A stretch of 64,000 bases of DNA from Pseudarthrobacter sp. L1SW (GCF_020809045.1 NZ_CP078079.1:558001-622000); one strand, 5' to 3'. Positions 7,283 to 16,998 are shown, numbered from the stretch's first letter. The notes: generated by a model not told the origin, from the sequence alone. Translations and numbers: made by a program.

Positions 7283-9592
7283 TCAGCCGAAGTACTTCGG
7301 CAAGGTCCCCTCGTGGGCTTCGCGGAGGGCGTCCAGGGACAGGCCCTCCACGCCGTTGATTTCCAGCTTGCCGCTCGCTGCGTCCACCACGCCGATGCGG
7401 GTGTGGGCGAAGCCGCGGGCGGTGCACATGTCGGTGAAGCGGACTTCCTCGGAGCGCGGGACGCCCACAATGGCACGTCCCTGGGACTCGGAGAAGAGCG
7501 CCGTGAACAGGTCCACGCCGTCCCGGTCCAGGACGTCCTGCAGGGCGATCCGGGCCCCCACGCCGTAGCGCAGCGAGGACTCCACGAGGGCAGCCGCGAG
7601 GCCGCCTTCGGAGAGGTCGTGGGCGGAGTCGACCATGCCGTCGCGCGAGGCGTTGATCAGGATCTCGCCCAGTGCGCGCTCGGCCTCGAGGTCAACCTTC
7701 GGCGGCTGCCCGCCGAGGTGTCCGCGCATGTTGGCCCATTCGGAACCGTCCAGCTCGGCGGCCGTGGTGCCCAGCAGGTAGATCGCCTGGCCGTCCTCGC
7801 GCCAGCCCGACGGCGTCCGCCGGGCAACGTCGTCGAGCTTGCCGAGCACAGCCACCACGGGGGAGGGGTGGATCGGGGTGGTGCCCGTCTGGTTGTAGAG
7901 CGAGACGTTGCCGCCGGTCACGGGGATGCCCAATACCATGCAGGCGTCGGACAGGCCGCGGATGGCTTCGGCGAGCTGCCACATGACGTCCGGATCCTCG
8001 GGGGAACCGAAGTTCAGGCAGTCGCTGACGGCCATCGGGATGGCACCGGCGGTGGCAACGTTCCGGTACGCCTCGGCCAGTGCCAGCTGGGCGCCGTGGT
8101 ACGGGTCCAGGTAGGTGTAGCGGCCGTTGGCATCGGTGGCCAGGGCAACGCCCAGGCCGGATTCCTCATCCACGCGGACCACGCCGGCGTCGTCGGGGAA
8201 CGCCATGGAGGTGTTGCCGCCCACGTAGCGGTCGTACTGGTCGGTGATCCAGGACTTGGAGCACATGTTCGGCGATGCCACGAGTTCGGTGACAGCGGCC
8301 GCGAGCTCAGCCGGAGCGGCCGGGCGGCCGGCGTCCTGCACGGAACCGGTGAAGGTGTCAGCCTGGACGGCGTCCTGCCACTCGGGCCGGGCATACGGGC
8401 GGTCGTAAACCGGGCCGTCGTGCGCCACGGTGCGGGGATCGACGTCGACAATCACGTCGCCTTCCCAAGTGATGATGAGGCGGCCGGTATCGGTCACCTC
8501 GCCCAGCCAGGAGTACTCCACGGCCCACTTGTCCATGACGGCCTCGAACGCTTCCACGTTCTCCGGCGTGACAACGGCCATCATGCGTTCCTGGGACTCG
8601 GACATCAGGATCTCGCCCGGGGTCAACGTGGGGTCGCGCAGCAGGACGGAGGTCAGCTCAACCTGCATGCCGCCGTCACCGTTGGAGGCAAGTTCGGACG
8701 TGGCGCAGGAGATGCCCGCTGCGCCCAGGTCCTGGATGCCTTCCACCAGGGAGCCCTTGAACAGCTCCAGGCAGCACTCGATCAGGACCTTCTCGGCGAA
8801 CGGGTCACCCACCTGGACGGCGGGGCGCTTGGAGGGCTTGGTGTCGTCGAAGGACTCCGAGGCCAGCACGGACGCGCCGCCAATGCCGTCACCGCCGGTG
8901 CGCGCGCCGAACAGGACCACCTTGTTGCCCTTGCCGGAAGCGTTGGCCAGGCGGATGTCCTCATGGCGCATGACGCCCACGGCGAGGGCGTTGACCAGCG
9001 GGTTGCCCTGGTACACGGAGTCGAACACCATTTCGCCGCCGATGTTGGGCAGGCCCAGGGAGTTGCCGTAACCGCCGATGCCGGCCACTGCACCGTGCAT
9101 GACGCGCGCGGTGTCCGGGTGGTCGATGGCACCGAAGCGCAGCGGGTCCATCACGGCCACCGGGCGGGCACCCATGGAGATGATGTCGCGGACAATGCCG
9201 CCGATGCCGGTAGCGGCGCCCTGGTAAGGCTCAACGAACGACGGCGAGTTGTGCGATTCGATCTTGAAGGTCACGGCCCAGCCGTCCCCCAGGTTGGTCA
9301 CACCGGCGTTTTCGCCGATACCCACCAGCATGTCCTTCTTCATTTCCTCGGTGACCTTCTGGCCGAACTGGCGCAGGTGGTTCTTGGAGGACTTGTAGGA
9401 GCAGTGCTCGCTCCACATGACGGAGTACATGGCCAGTTCGGCGCCGGTAGGGCGGCGCCCCAGGACCTTGACGATCTCGTCGAACTCGTTCTGCTTCAGG
9501 CCGAGTTTGGCCCAGGGCAGCTCGGTGTCCGGAGTCTTCGCGGCGTGCTCAACGGTGTCGATGTTGAACTTCTTGGTGGTTTCCGTGGTCAC
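7283..9592 (-). CDS. purL: Phosphoribosylformylglycinamidine synthase subunit PurL
   Basis: Large synthetase subunit (769 aa) of the three-part FGAM synthase. It uses ATP and ammonia delivered by PurQ to convert FGAR to FGAM in purine synthesis. AIRS-type ATP-grasp-like repeats are visible: [19 protein letters not shown] near residue 60, [20 protein letters not shown] near 110, [15 protein letters not shown] near 230, and the second half with [15 protein letters not shown] and [15 protein letters not shown]. The length is normal for the short, non-fused form. GTG at 9590-9592 overlaps the purQ stop (GTGA), so the genes are coupled in the order purS-purQ-purL. Confidence 0.97.
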   Translation of the reverse strand: MTTETTKKFNIDTVEHAAKTPDTELPWAKLGLKQNEFDEIVKVLGRRPTGAELAMYSVMWSEHCSYKSSKNHLRQFGQKVTEEMKKDMLVGIGENAGVTNLGDGWAVTFKIESHNSPSFVEPYQGAATGIGGIVRDIISMGARPVAVMDPLRFGAIDHPDTARVMHGAVAGIGGYGNSLGLPNIGGEMVFDSVYQGNPLVNALAVGVMRHEDIRLANASGKGNKVVLFGARTGGDGIGGASVLASESFDDTKPSKRPAVQVGDPFAEKVLIECCLELFKGSLVEGIQDLGAAGISCATSELASNGDGGMQVELTSVLLRDPTLTPGEILMSESQERMMAVVTPENVEAFEAVMDKWAVEYSWLGEVTDTGRLIITWEGDVIVDVDPRTVAHDGPVYDRPYARPEWQDAVQADTFTGSVQDAGRPAAPAELAAAVTELVASPNMCSKSWITDQYDRYVGGNTSMAFPDDAGVVRVDEESGLGVALATDANGRYTYLDPYHGAQLALAEAYRNVATAGAIPMAVSDCLNFGSPEDPDVMWQLAEAIRGLSDACMVLGIPVTGGNVSLYNQTGTTPIHPSPVVAVLGKLDDVARRTPSGWREDGQAIYLLGTTAAELDGSEWANMRGHLGGQPPKVDLEAERALGEILINASRDGMVDSAHDLSEGGLAAALVESSLRYGVGARIALQDVLDRDGVDLFTALFSESQGRAIVGVPRSEEVRFTDMCTARGFAHTRIGVVDAASGKLEINGVEGLSLDALREAHEGTLPKYFG

Positions 9593-10365
9593 TTGGCGCC
9601 TCCCACAATCTTGTTCAGGACGGAGGTGAAGAATCCGAGGCCGTCGGTGTCGGACCCGCCGATGCCATCGAGGGATTCGGGACCGAAGCCAACTTCCACC
9701 GCGTGCTCGGGGTGCGGCATGAGGCCCACCACGTTGCCGGCTGCGTTGGAAATGCCTGCGATGTCCCTGCGGGAGCCGTTCGGGTTGAAGCCAACGTAGC
9801 GGAACACCACCCGGCCCTCGGCCTCAAGGGCGTCCAGGGTCTTGTCGTCGGCGATGTACTGGCCGTCCTGGTTCTTCAGCGGAATGGTGATCTCCTGGCC
9901 CGCCTCGTAGTCCAGCGTCCACGCCGTGTTGCTGTTTTCGACGCGGAGCACCTGGTCGCGGCACAGGAACTTCAGGTGGTCGTTCTTGATCATCGAACCG
10001 GGCAACAGGTGCGACTCCGTGAGGATCTGGAAGCCGTTGCAGATTCCCAGCACGGGCAGCTTGGCGTCGCTGTTGGCCGCATCGATGATCTTGGACATGA
10101 GCGGAGCGAAACGGGCGATCGCGCCGGCCCGCAGGTAGTCGCCGTAGGAGAAACCGCCGGGAATGATGACGGCGTCCACGTCGCCAAGGTGGGAGTCGCC
10201 GTGCCAGAGTTCGACGGCGGTGCCGCCGGCGAGGCGGACGGCGCGGGCGGCGTCGCGGTCATCAAGGGTGCCGGGGAACGTGACGACGCCGATCCGGGCG
10301 CCAGCGAGCCTGCTGGCGACGGAAGCGTTGCCGGGGGCTTCTCCGATCAGGGGAAGTTCAGTCAT
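9589..10365 (-). CDS. purQ: Phosphoribosylformylglycinamidine synthase glutaminase subunit PurQ
   Basis: Class I glutamine amidotransferase subunit (258 aa) that supplies ammonia to PurL. The motif [20 protein letters not shown], the nucleophile elbow [12 protein letters not shown] with the catalytic Cys, and the late His/Glu pair in [11 protein letters not shown] are all present. The N-terminus carries an extra 25 or so residues before the usual RIGVVTFPG start. The gene begins one base after the purS stop. The assignment is clear. Confidence 0.96.
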   Translation of the reverse strand: MTELPLIGEAPGNASVASRLAGARIGVVTFPGTLDDRDAARAVRLAGGTAVELWHGDSHLGDVDAVIIPGGFSYGDYLRAGAIARFAPLMSKIIDAANSDAKLPVLGICNGFQILTESHLLPGSMIKNDHLKFLCRDQVLRVENSNTAWTLDYEAGQEITIPLKNQDGQYIADDKTLDALEAEGRVVFRYVGFNPNGSRRDIAGISNAAGNVVGLMPHPEHAVEVGFGPESLDGIGGSDTDGLGFFTSVLNKIVGGAK

Positions 10366-10366
10366 G

Positions 10367-10618
10367 TCAGGCCTCGACGACCTCGACGTTGACGACGTCC
10401 TCGATCACGGGGTTGGACAGGAGGGTCTCCGCTGCATCGCGTGCCTGTGCCAGGATTTCCTCGGTCACCTCACCGTCGACGGTCAGTTCGAAGCGCTTGC
10501 CCTGGCGGACAGAGCTGAAGCTGGTGAAGCCCAGGCGGGGGAGAGCGCCGACGATCGCCTTCCCCTGCGGGTCCAGAATCTCGGGCTTGGGCATGACGTC
10601 AACAACGATCCGGGGCAT
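10367..10618 (-). CDS. purS: Phosphoribosylformylglycinamidine synthase subunit PurS
   Basis: Small (83 aa) structural subunit that bridges PurL and PurQ. It starts [20 protein letters not shown] and contains [16 protein letters not shown] and [13 protein letters not shown], the complete PurS pattern. ATG 10618 is chosen because the frame further upstream has no family similarity. As the first gene of the purSQL operon, its promoter should be in 10619-10905, where an 8-bp inverted repeat (10698-10718) is a possible control site. Confidence 0.95.
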   Translation of the reverse strand: MPRIVVDVMPKPEILDPQGKAIVGALPRLGFTSFSSVRQGKRFELTVDGEVTEEILAQARDAAETLLSNPVIEDVVNVEVVEA

Positions 10619-10697
10619 CCGGTAACTCCTGTGCGTGAGCTTGGGTAAGGGCGCAGCGGAGTGGTGCCGTCTCACGCCGTACCGGGGTGCCTGGGAC

Positions 10698-10718
10698 ACA
10701 GTGTGTGTTGCACACTGT
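10698..10718. promoter_or_regulatory. Inverted repeat upstream of purS
   Basis: ACAGTGTG (10698-10705) and CACACTGT (10711-10718) form an exact 8-bp inverted repeat with a 5-base spacer. It lies 80 bases upstream of purS, in the 287-base divergent region shared with the gene at 10906. The remainder of that region shows an AT-rich stretch (CTTGTTTTTTAGACA, 10728-10742) and no gene. A regulator cannot be named; a chance hairpin is possible. Confidence 0.35.
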
Positions 10719-10905
10719 TTCTTGGACACTTGTTTTTTAGACATTGTGGACGGGCGCTCCGCGAGCTTGCTAGCCCATTCTACCGGCCGGAGCGCCCCAC
10801 CCTGTAAACGGCTGTTTGGCGGCGGCCGGCGGCATGGGAACAAGGCGAATAGAGGGGACTGTCGGGGTTCTGGAGTTGTGCGTCCTGCGTCACTAGGATT
10901 GCTGG

Positions 10906-11091
10906 ATGGCTGAGAAATCGAAATCCGTGCTGTTGCCAGTGGTTGCCGCAGCAGTGTTCGCGGGGCTGGGCCGGATGGTGCTCCAAAAGATCAAGGCTGA
11001 CCGCTTCGCCCGTGAGAACAGGGTGGCGGGTCCGGTGGATGAAAAGACCAGGCAGTGGATCAGCGAGGTGGTCCGCACGCCGCGCCAGTAG
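10906..11091 (+). CDS. Small membrane-anchored hypothetical protein
   Basis: 61 aa, not recognised. A hydrophobic segment at about residues 7-25 (SVLLPVVAAAVFAGLGRMVL) is followed by a basic, charged tail (KIKADRFARENR...). This suggests a single-pass protein with its C-terminus in the cytosol. AGGA stands seven bases before the ATG, and a good terminator follows the stop, so this is a plausible monocistronic gene rather than a random ORF. Confidence 0.6.
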   Translation: MAEKSKSVLLPVVAAAVFAGLGRMVLQKIKADRFARENRVAGPVDEKTRQWISEVVRTPRQ

Positions 11092-11122
11092 CGGGAGGTG
11101 TTTGACATCTGAGGGTTTGTGA

Positions 11123-11148
11123 GGGCGTCCTGCGGGGCGCCCTTTTTT
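11123..11148 (+). terminator. Rho-independent terminator
   Basis: GGGCGTCC (11123-11130) pairs with GGGGCGCCC-type sequence ending at 11142, and T6 (11143-11148) follows. It ends the small gene at 10906-11091. Confidence 0.8.
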
Positions 11149-11348
11149 GGTGCTCCGATGCAGCTTCCGTCCTCTTATGTGACTGGCGAAAATATTGGTT
11201 TTGTGTCCTATGTCATATTCGGCTACCACTCTGTACTCTTTGTTTCGACTGGTCTTACGGAATGACAAGATCTGTAATTCCCTGTGCAAGGTCAGTCGTT
11301 TCGGGCCCCCAACCGTGGCTGGGCCGGTACATCGTGAAAGGTTTGCAC

Positions 11349-14300
11349 GTGAGATCTACTGGAAAGAGCCCCATGCGGGGCGGGGGATTCCGGAAGGCAG
11401 CGGCGCTTGCCGTGGGCTTGCCGCTTCTCCTCACCTCGATGGCCATCACTCCCGCCACCGCGGCGCCTGCCGGGCAGGATCAGGCAGTCGCCGCCAAGGA
11501 AACCGCACCCGCAGAATTCAAGGACGGACGCTACATTGTGGTCCTGGCGGAAGCAGCGGCCGCCGCCTATGAGGGCGGCACCCCCGGGTTTGGCGCAACC
11601 AAGCCGGAAAACGGGAGGAAGCTGGACGCCGGCAGCGCCAACTACAGGGCCTATGACGCACACCTCCGCCAGCAGCAACGGGAAGTGGCGGCAAGCCAGG
11701 GGGTTACCCCGGGAAAGCAGTACACGGCCGCCCTGAACGGCTTCACTGCAGAGCTGACTGCCGCCCAGGCTATGGAACTCTCCAAGGATGAGCGCGTCAT
11801 GGTGGTTGCACCCGACGTGGAGAACGCTCCTGACTACACCACCACGGATTTCCTTAAGCTGACCGGCCCGGACGGGGTCTGGGCCAAGCAGTTCGGCGGC
11901 GAAGCGAATGCCGGCAAGGGCGTGGTTGTGGGCGTCATCGACTCCGGTTACGCGCCGGACAACCCCTTCCTCCAGGGCGAGCCGGTCCAGCCCTTGAGCG
12001 GGCAGGCACAGGTGGGCGTGCCCTACCGCACCGCGGAAGGCCGGATCGCCATGCTCAAGGCTGACGGCACCACCTTCGAGGGCGAATGCCAAAAGGGCCA
12101 AGGCACCGGAGCGTCGTTCGACGGTTCCCTGTGCAACACCAAGGTCATTGGCGCGAGGTACTTCGCCGATTCCTTCCTGCAATACGTAGCCCCGCAAAAC
12201 CGGGCCCCGGAAGAACTCATCTCCCCGGTCGACGTCGGAAGCCACGGGACCCACACGGCCACCACTGCCGCGGGTAACGCGAACGTGGAGCAGGTGATCG
12301 ACGGCGCAAACTTCGGCAACAGCTCCGGCGTTGCCCCCGCCGCGAAGGTCTCGGTCTACAAAGTCTGCTGGGAGGACACCAACCCGGACACCGGCGGCTG
12401 CTACTCCTCCGCCTCGGTGGAAGCGGTGGAGGCCGCAATCAAAGACGGCGTGGATATCCTGAACTACTCCATCTCCGGGAACAACAACAACACCACCGAT
12501 CCCGTGGCGTTGGCGTTCCTCAATGCTGCCGCTGCAGGCGTCTTCGTGTCCGCATCTGCCGGCAACTCCGGGCCCACGGTGTCCACCGTCAACCACGCTT
12601 CACCCTGGCTGACCACGGTTGCCGCATCCACGTTCCCCAGTGACCTGCTGGGCACCGTCAAGGTCTCGGACGGCTCCCTTTACCGCGGAGCTTCGATCAT
12701 GAAATCCGAAGTGGCGGACAAGCCGGTTGTCGTCGCCTCGGCTGCGGCAGCAGCCGGAGCCACCAATGCCAACCTCTGCGCGCCGGGCTCCCTCGACGCG
12801 GCCAAGGTCACAGGCAAAGTGGTTGTCTGCGACCGCGGCGTCGTGGACCGGACGGCCAAGAGCCAGGAAGTCCAGGACAAGGGCGGGCTCGGCATGATCC
12901 TGGTGAACCTCACCAGCAGCTCAGAGGACGCCGATAACCACGTGCTGCCCACCGTCCACGTCAACGCCCCCAAGAGCCTGGAACTGAAGTCGAAGCTGGA
13001 AGCGAACCCGGCCCTGACAGTCAGCCTGGCCAAGGGCGACCTCACGGGCCTGCCGCCGGCACCCGCACCCCAGATCGCCGGCTTCTCCTCCCGCGGACCT
13101 ACCCTTGCCGCCGGCGGCGACCTGCTGAAGCCGGACATCGCGGCTCCCGGTGTGAACGTCCTTGCCGGCGTCTCCACCATCGGCAACAACGGTGACCAGT
13201 TCGGCTTTATGTCCGGAACCTCCATGGCCGCACCGCACATCGCCGGCTTCGGCGCCCTGGTGCTCAGCAAGCAGCCCAAATGGACGCCCGCGATGGTCAA
13301 ATCTGCCATGATGACCACCGCTTACCCGCTGGTGAATGCCGACGGTACGCCCAATACGGATCCGTTCCAGGGCGGCGCAGGCCACATCGACTCCACCCGG
13401 GTCCTGGATCCGGGCCTGGTCTACAACTCAGGCATCAAGGACTGGCTCGGCTTCCTCAACGGCCAGGGCATGGACACCGGTGCTCCGCAGGCCGGCTCCA
13501 TCGCGGCCCGCGACCTGAACGTGCCGTCGATCGCACTCGGCAGCCTGGTTGGGGAAGTGCAGGTCAAGCGGCAGCTCACTGCCCTGGTTCCCGGAATCTA
13601 CCGTCCGGAAGTCAGCATGCCGGGATTCAATGTCCAGGTGGAGCCGAACGCACTGAACTTCGCCAAGGCCGGCCAGACCCGCGAGGTCACGCTGACCATC
13701 CGGAACGTCAGCGCTCCGGTGGGCAAGTTCAGCAGCGGCACCCTCACCTGGAAGGGCCCGCGCACTGTGAGCTCTCCTATCGCCATCCGGCCTGTTGATG
13801 CGCAGATCGCCCCGTCCGTCTCGTTCAGCTCCGCCACCGGCAGCGGCAGCGGCACGATGGAACTGGTGTCCGGTTCGGACAGCCCGATCAACGTAGGGGT
13901 GGAGGGGCTGGCTCCGCTGAGCCAGACGGCCATTACCAAGACTCCCGGCGCGTACGCCCCCCGGAACGACGCCCACAATGCACTGCTTCAGGTGACGGTT
14001 CCGCAGGGAGCCTCGTTCGCCCGCCTGGGCGTCCAGGCGCAGTCGGACGACGTCGACTGGGACATGGTGGTCTACGCGCCTAATGCTTCGGGCGGACTGA
14101 CTGCCACCCAGGTGGCGACGGCCTCCGCCAGTGAGTTCCTGAACCTGGAATCCCCCCGGGCTGGGACGTACTACATCGCGGTCAACCTGTATTCCACGCC
14201 GGACAACGGCGCAGCCAGCGCGTCGGTGCAGGCGGTCACCTTCGCAGGGGACGCCGGCAACCTCACGGTGGAACCGAATCCGATCGTGGCCCCGAACGGC

Positions 14301-14477
14301 ACCGCCACCTCTGCCGCGGTGTCCTGGACAGGCCTGTCCGAAGGTGCCTACCTTTCGCGGCTCAGCCTGGGCGGGAACGGCATCAGGACCTGGGTCAATG
14401 TGCAGGTGGGCGCCGCGCCGGTCGCCCCCGCCGGCGCTCCGCAGGTGGCGCTGGCGGACGCGGTACCCGCGTCCTAG
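11349..14477 (+). CDS. Secreted subtilisin-like serine protease (S8) with PA domain
   Basis: 1042 aa, exported. The start is GTG 11349, with GAAAGG 7 bases upstream, followed by a signal peptide (FRKAAALAVGLPLLLTSMAI, ending near ATAAPAG). An I9-type propeptide follows (GRYIVVLAEAAA to ERVMVVAPDVEN). The S8 catalytic triad is D198 (GVIDSGYAPDN), H299 (GSHGTHTA) and S625 (GTSMAAPH); SASAGNSGP carries the oxyanion Asn. A protease-associated domain (KVVVCDRGVVDRTAKSQEV) is inserted between His and Ser. A fibronectin-like C-terminal region and a final beta-rich domain complete it. Two SSI-like inhibitor homologues lie just downstream on the other strand. Confidence 0.93.
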   Translation: MRSTGKSPMRGGGFRKAAALAVGLPLLLTSMAITPATAAPAGQDQAVAAKETAPAEFKDGRYIVVLAEAAAAAYEGGTPGFGATKPENGRKLDAGSANYRAYDAHLRQQQREVAASQGVTPGKQYTAALNGFTAELTAAQAMELSKDERVMVVAPDVENAPDYTTTDFLKLTGPDGVWAKQFGGEANAGKGVVVGVIDSGYAPDNPFLQGEPVQPLSGQAQVGVPYRTAEGRIAMLKADGTTFEGECQKGQGTGASFDGSLCNTKVIGARYFADSFLQYVAPQNRAPEELISPVDVGSHGTHTATTAAGNANVEQVIDGANFGNSSGVAPAAKVSVYKVCWEDTNPDTGGCYSSASVEAVEAAIKDGVDILNYSISGNNNNTTDPVALAFLNAAAAGVFVSASAGNSGPTVSTVNHASPWLTTVAASTFPSDLLGTVKVSDGSLYRGASIMKSEVADKPVVVASAAAAAGATNANLCAPGSLDAAKVTGKVVVCDRGVVDRTAKSQEVQDKGGLGMILVNLTSSSEDADNHVLPTVHVNAPKSLELKSKLEANPALTVSLAKGDLTGLPPAPAPQIAGFSSRGPTLAAGGDLLKPDIAAPGVNVLAGVSTIGNNGDQFGFMSGTSMAAPHIAGFGALVLSKQPKWTPAMVKSAMMTTAYPLVNADGTPNTDPFQGGAGHIDSTRVLDPGLVYNSGIKDWLGFLNGQGMDTGAPQAGSIAARDLNVPSIALGSLVGEVQVKRQLTALVPGIYRPEVSMPGFNVQVEPNALNFAKAGQTREVTLTIRNVSAPVGKFSSGTLTWKGPRTVSSPIAIRPVDAQIAPSVSFSSATGSGSGTMELVSGSDSPINVGVEGLAPLSQTAITKTPGAYAPRNDAHNALLQVTVPQGASFARLGVQAQSDDVDWDMVVYAPNASGGLTATQVATASASEFLNLESPRAGTYYIAVNLYSTPDNGAASASVQAVTFAGDAGNLTVEPNPIVAPNGTATSAAVSWTGLSEGAYLSRLSLGGNGIRTWVNVQVGAAPVAPAGAPQVALADAVPAS

Positions 14478-14514
14478 CAGCCTGATGTCCTGGCGGAAAA
14501 GCACTCCCTAAAGA

Positions 14515-14560
14515 AAAAAGCAGGATCCCGGACGGTAAACCGCCCGGGATCCTGCTTTTT
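14515..14560. terminator. Bidirectional terminator between protease and inhibitor cluster
   Basis: A perfect 17-bp inverted repeat (14515-14531 with 14544-14560), with A5 on one side and T5 on the other. It suits both the plus-strand protease and the minus-strand gene ending at 14589. Confidence 0.9.
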
Positions 14561-14588
14561 GCCTGGCGAACCGCCACAGCCGGGCGTC

Positions 14589-14936
14589 CTAGGTGCTGCC
14601 CCAGGCTCCGCCTGCGCTGCCCAGCAGCGGTGCCATCGCATTCCAGCGGGCGATTTCGCAGCCGTCCGTGCGCATGAAAACGGAATCAACCGGGCGGCCG
14701 TGGAAGACTCCGGTGACCACGGCCACCTGCGGCCCGCCATACTGCTGGGTGCACAGGCGCGGCGGTCCGGGCTTGGGAAAGAAGATGTCCTCACCGTACT
14801 TCTCCACAGCCGCGAGGGCGGCTTCGGGGTCCGGCAGCGTGCTCCCGGGCTGGGCCTGCCCGTCGTCCGCCATGAGCCGAAAAACGTGTTCGACGGCGGC
14901 CGGGTCCTCCCGGAGCCTGACGGTGAGGTCAATCAT
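14589..14936 (-). CDS. SSI-like (subtilisin inhibitor family) protein without signal peptide
   Basis: 115 aa. The C-terminal half (LCTQQYGGPQVAVVTGVFHG, RPVDSVFMRTDGCEIARW) has the layout of the reactive loop and second disulfide of Streptomyces subtilisin inhibitor. There, C-P-M-V-Y-D-P is followed by V-x-G-V-x-x-G and N-E-C-E. The first SSI disulfide cysteines are missing, and there is no signal peptide (it begins MIDLTVRLREDPAAVEHVF), so it is probably cytosolic. It is about half identical in this region to the lipoprotein at 15849-16424. ATG 14936 overlaps the stop of the upstream gene (ATGA). An inhibitor function is inferred; it may instead be a binding module. Confidence 0.65.
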   Translation of the reverse strand: MIDLTVRLREDPAAVEHVFRLMADDGQAQPGSTLPDPEAALAAVEKYGEDIFFPKPGPPRLCTQQYGGPQVAVVTGVFHGRPVDSVFMRTDGCEIARWNAMAPLLGSAGGAWGST

Positions 14937-15877
14937 GCGCTCATGCCGGGAATGGTCGAGACGGCGTCCAGTTCCGCGGCCAGCCTCTCCCGGAGTGCGG
15001 CTGCCTCGGCGGCGAAGGAGCGCTGGTACTCCACATAGGCGGCTTTCCCCTGGGGTGTCTCGATGGGGATCGCGGGATAGCCCCATTCCGCCAGGTCGTA
15101 CGGAGAAGCCTGCATGTCCATGGCACGGATCCGCCAGGACAGCTCGAAGCAGTCCATCACCAGTTCACTGGGCAGGGCCGGCAGCAGCTTGTAGGCCCAC
15201 TTGTACAGGTCCATGTTGGCATGGAGGCAGCCGGGCTGTTCCTGGTGGCGCTGGCTGTCCCGGCTGGGCGAAAACTCATTCAGCGGCACGGCGTCCGGCG
15301 TATAAAAGCGGAATGCGTCGAAGTGCGTGCAGCGGATCCTGTTGTCCTCCACCACCTTGTCCGTACCGGCCGCCCCCAGCCGCAGCCGGAGATATTCATG
15401 GCGGAGGTCGAACCTGTCCTGGTGGTACACCATGGCCCATTCATGCAGGCCAAAGCAGCCGAACTGCGCCGGGCGCGCGGCGGTCCCGCGCAGGATGATG
15501 CCGGCAAAGGCGACGGCCTCGCTGCGGTCGGCAAGGAAGGCGTCCCGGTCAAAGGTGACCGCGGTGCTTCCTTCCGGCAGCCCCAGGAAGGCAAGCTCGC
15601 CGTCGTCGAGCCTCCTGTAGTGCTTCCAGCCCGTCCGTGCGGCAGCTGCCCTGCCCAGCAGGACGTACCCTGCACCCGGGTGCCAGCGTCGCAGCTGGCC
15701 CGGTTTCTGGGTGTAGTAGGTGAACAGGAAGTCTTCCACTGGATGCTTCCTGCCTGCGGACCTGCGGGCAAGGTAGGGGTCGGCGTAGCGGCTGACGCGC
15801 AGGTGGTGGGCTTCCTCCCGCGACTGCCAATCATCCGCCGCCAGAAGCTTAAGCTCCACCCGCGGCACCCAGGACAT
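14933..15877 (-). CDS. Conserved actinobacterial protein, often labelled 3-methyladenine DNA glycosylase
   Basis: 314 aa, cytosolic. The segments KHPVEDFLFTYYTQKPGQLR, RWHPGAGYVLLG, CFGLHEWAMVYHQ, CTHFDAFRFYTP and QPGCLHANMDLYKWAYKL are typical of an actinobacterial family. Databases often call it 3-methyladenine DNA glycosylase; I see no HhH-GPD glycosylase motif, so that enzymatic name is doubtful. A shorter start at GTG 15859 is possible. It overlaps the SSI-like lipoprotein gene by 29 bases upstream and couples to the cytosolic SSI-like gene downstream, forming one three-gene transcript. Confidence 0.7.
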   Translation of the reverse strand: MSWVPRVELKLLAADDWQSREEAHHLRVSRYADPYLARRSAGRKHPVEDFLFTYYTQKPGQLRRWHPGAGYVLLGRAAAARTGWKHYRRLDDGELAFLGLPEGSTAVTFDRDAFLADRSEAVAFAGIILRGTAARPAQFGCFGLHEWAMVYHQDRFDLRHEYLRLRLGAAGTDKVVEDNRIRCTHFDAFRFYTPDAVPLNEFSPSRDSQRHQEQPGCLHANMDLYKWAYKLLPALPSELVMDCFELSWRIRAMDMQASPYDLAEWGYPAIPIETPQGKAAYVEYQRSFAAEAAALRERLAAELDAVSTIPGMSA

Positions 15878-16424
15878 CCTTCGCAGCCTCCCAGGCGCTG
15901 ATTTCGCATCCGTTGGTGCGGGAGAAGGCGGCGTCTACGGGCACGCCGTCCACAACACCTGTCACGGTGGCCTTCTGCGGGCCGCCGTACTGCTGGGTGC
16001 AGGCCTGGTCCGTTGCCGGGGCGGACGGGCTGAGCAGCCCGGCGTTCTCCTTCAGCGCCGCGCAGGCTGTTTCCGCGGCCGGATGCACGCTTTCGGCAGC
16101 AGGGACACCTTCGGTGCAGACCAGGGTGTAGCTGATCTCCGGTTCGCCCTCGGCGGGAACGATGATGATGGCCAGTTCGGCGTTCCCCCTGCCCGGCCCC
16201 GATGGCGCTGCCGGCGATTCAGGAGCCGGGGCGGGGACGGAGGTCTCGGCGTCGGCTGACGGGCTGGCGGCAGGCTCCGGGGAACCCGTGGCGGAGGCCG
16301 TGGGAGATGCCGACGTTCCGGCGGACGGGGTGCCTCCGCCCTGGCCCGGGGAACATGCCGGGAGGAGCACCGCTGCCATGAGCAGGGCAACCGCCCGGAT
16401 CTGCGTTCTGCGGGTGGACAACAT
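15849..16424 (-). CDS. SSI-like protease-inhibitor lipoprotein
   Basis: 191 aa from ATG 16424, which gives a normal lipoprotein signal (RRTQIRAVALLMAAVLLPAC, lipobox Cys 24). In-frame ATGs at 16457 and 16508 are alternatives. A Ser/Pro/Ala linker of about 50 residues is followed by an SSI-like domain. It keeps four cysteines in SSI order (YTLVC, ETACAAL, ACTQQYGG, NGCEIS). The site equivalent to the SSI P1-P1' bond (Met-Val) reads Gln-Gln. Anchored outside the cell, it could shield the cell from its own or foreign subtilisins; the subtilase gene is 1.4 kb away. Target and activity are inferred. Confidence 0.7.
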   Translation of the reverse strand: MLSTRRTQIRAVALLMAAVLLPACSPGQGGGTPSAGTSASPTASATGSPEPAASPSADAETSVPAPAPESPAAPSGPGRGNAELAIIIVPAEGEPEISYTLVCTEGVPAAESVHPAAETACAALKENAGLLSPSAPATDQACTQQYGGPQKATVTGVVDGVPVDAAFSRTNGCEISAWEAAKDVLGAAGGA

Positions 16425-16518
16425 CCCTGCGCGCCTCGCCCCTGTGGAGATCGTGTTGGACATCTTGCTCGAGGGCGTTTCGCCCGTGGATCGCAGCCTG
16501 CCCTTCATGCTCCCTATT

Positions 16519-16998
16519 CTACTGCCGGTCGTGTAGCGGGCTGGTGCTGGAGGTGGCCGCAATGAGGCCCATCATGGCCGCGTGCAGTTCGCCCACCTGG
16601 GTCCGGCCCAGCCCCAGCCGCTCCATCATGGTTCCTGGAACGTTGAGCGCCTCCTGCCGGAGCGCGGCGCCTTCCGGAGTCAGTTCGACGGCGAGGGCCC
16701 GCTCATTGCCGTCCGCCCGCCGTCGTGTAATCAGGCCGGCGGCCTCCAGCCTGCGGAGGAGTGGCGAGATGGTTGCCGGTTCCTGGGCGAGCGCCTCGCT
16801 GATGTTCCGGACAGTCCGCGGGCTCGCCTCCCACAGGCAGAGCATTACCAGGTACTGCGGGTGGGTCAGGTTCAGCTTCTCCAGCACGGGCTTGTAGGCG
16901 CCCACAACGCTTCGGGCCGCCACCGTGAGGGCGAAGCACAGCTGGTGTTCCAAAAGCAGGTCCTCGTCCTGCCCCTGCTCACTGCCGGTTGCCGTCAT
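16519..16998 (-). CDS. MarR-family regulator, OhrR-like
   Basis: 159 aa winged-helix repressor. LLLEHQLCFALTVAARSVVG contains the N-terminal Cys found in OhrR-type peroxide sensors. KLNLTHPQYLVMLCLWE is the usual dimer and helix segment, and the recognition region is ISEALAQEPATISPLLRRL. ATG 16998 is chosen because GGAGGA stands 5 bases before it; a frame extending to 17028 has no such site. The palindrome TTAGTGCACTAA lies just upstream, between it and the divergent gene at 17076, which suggests autoregulation. No ohr gene is adjacent. Confidence 0.85.
   Translation of the reverse strand: MTATGSEQGQDEDLLLEHQLCFALTVAARSVVGAYKPVLEKLNLTHPQYLVMLCLWEASPRTVRNISEALAQEPATISPLLRRLEAAGLITRRRADGNERALAVELTPEGAALRQEALNVPGTMMERLGLGRTQVGELHAAMMGLIAATSSTSPLHDRQ

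Noticed and set aside
7211..9799. An 862-codon open frame on the plus strand
   Set aside because: It is antisense to purL and purQ, with no recognisable domain; high GC content keeps the opposite frame open.
14933..15877. True 3-methyladenine DNA glycosylase
   Set aside because: No helix-hairpin-helix GPD or AAG-type motif is seen; the database-style name is kept only as a remark.
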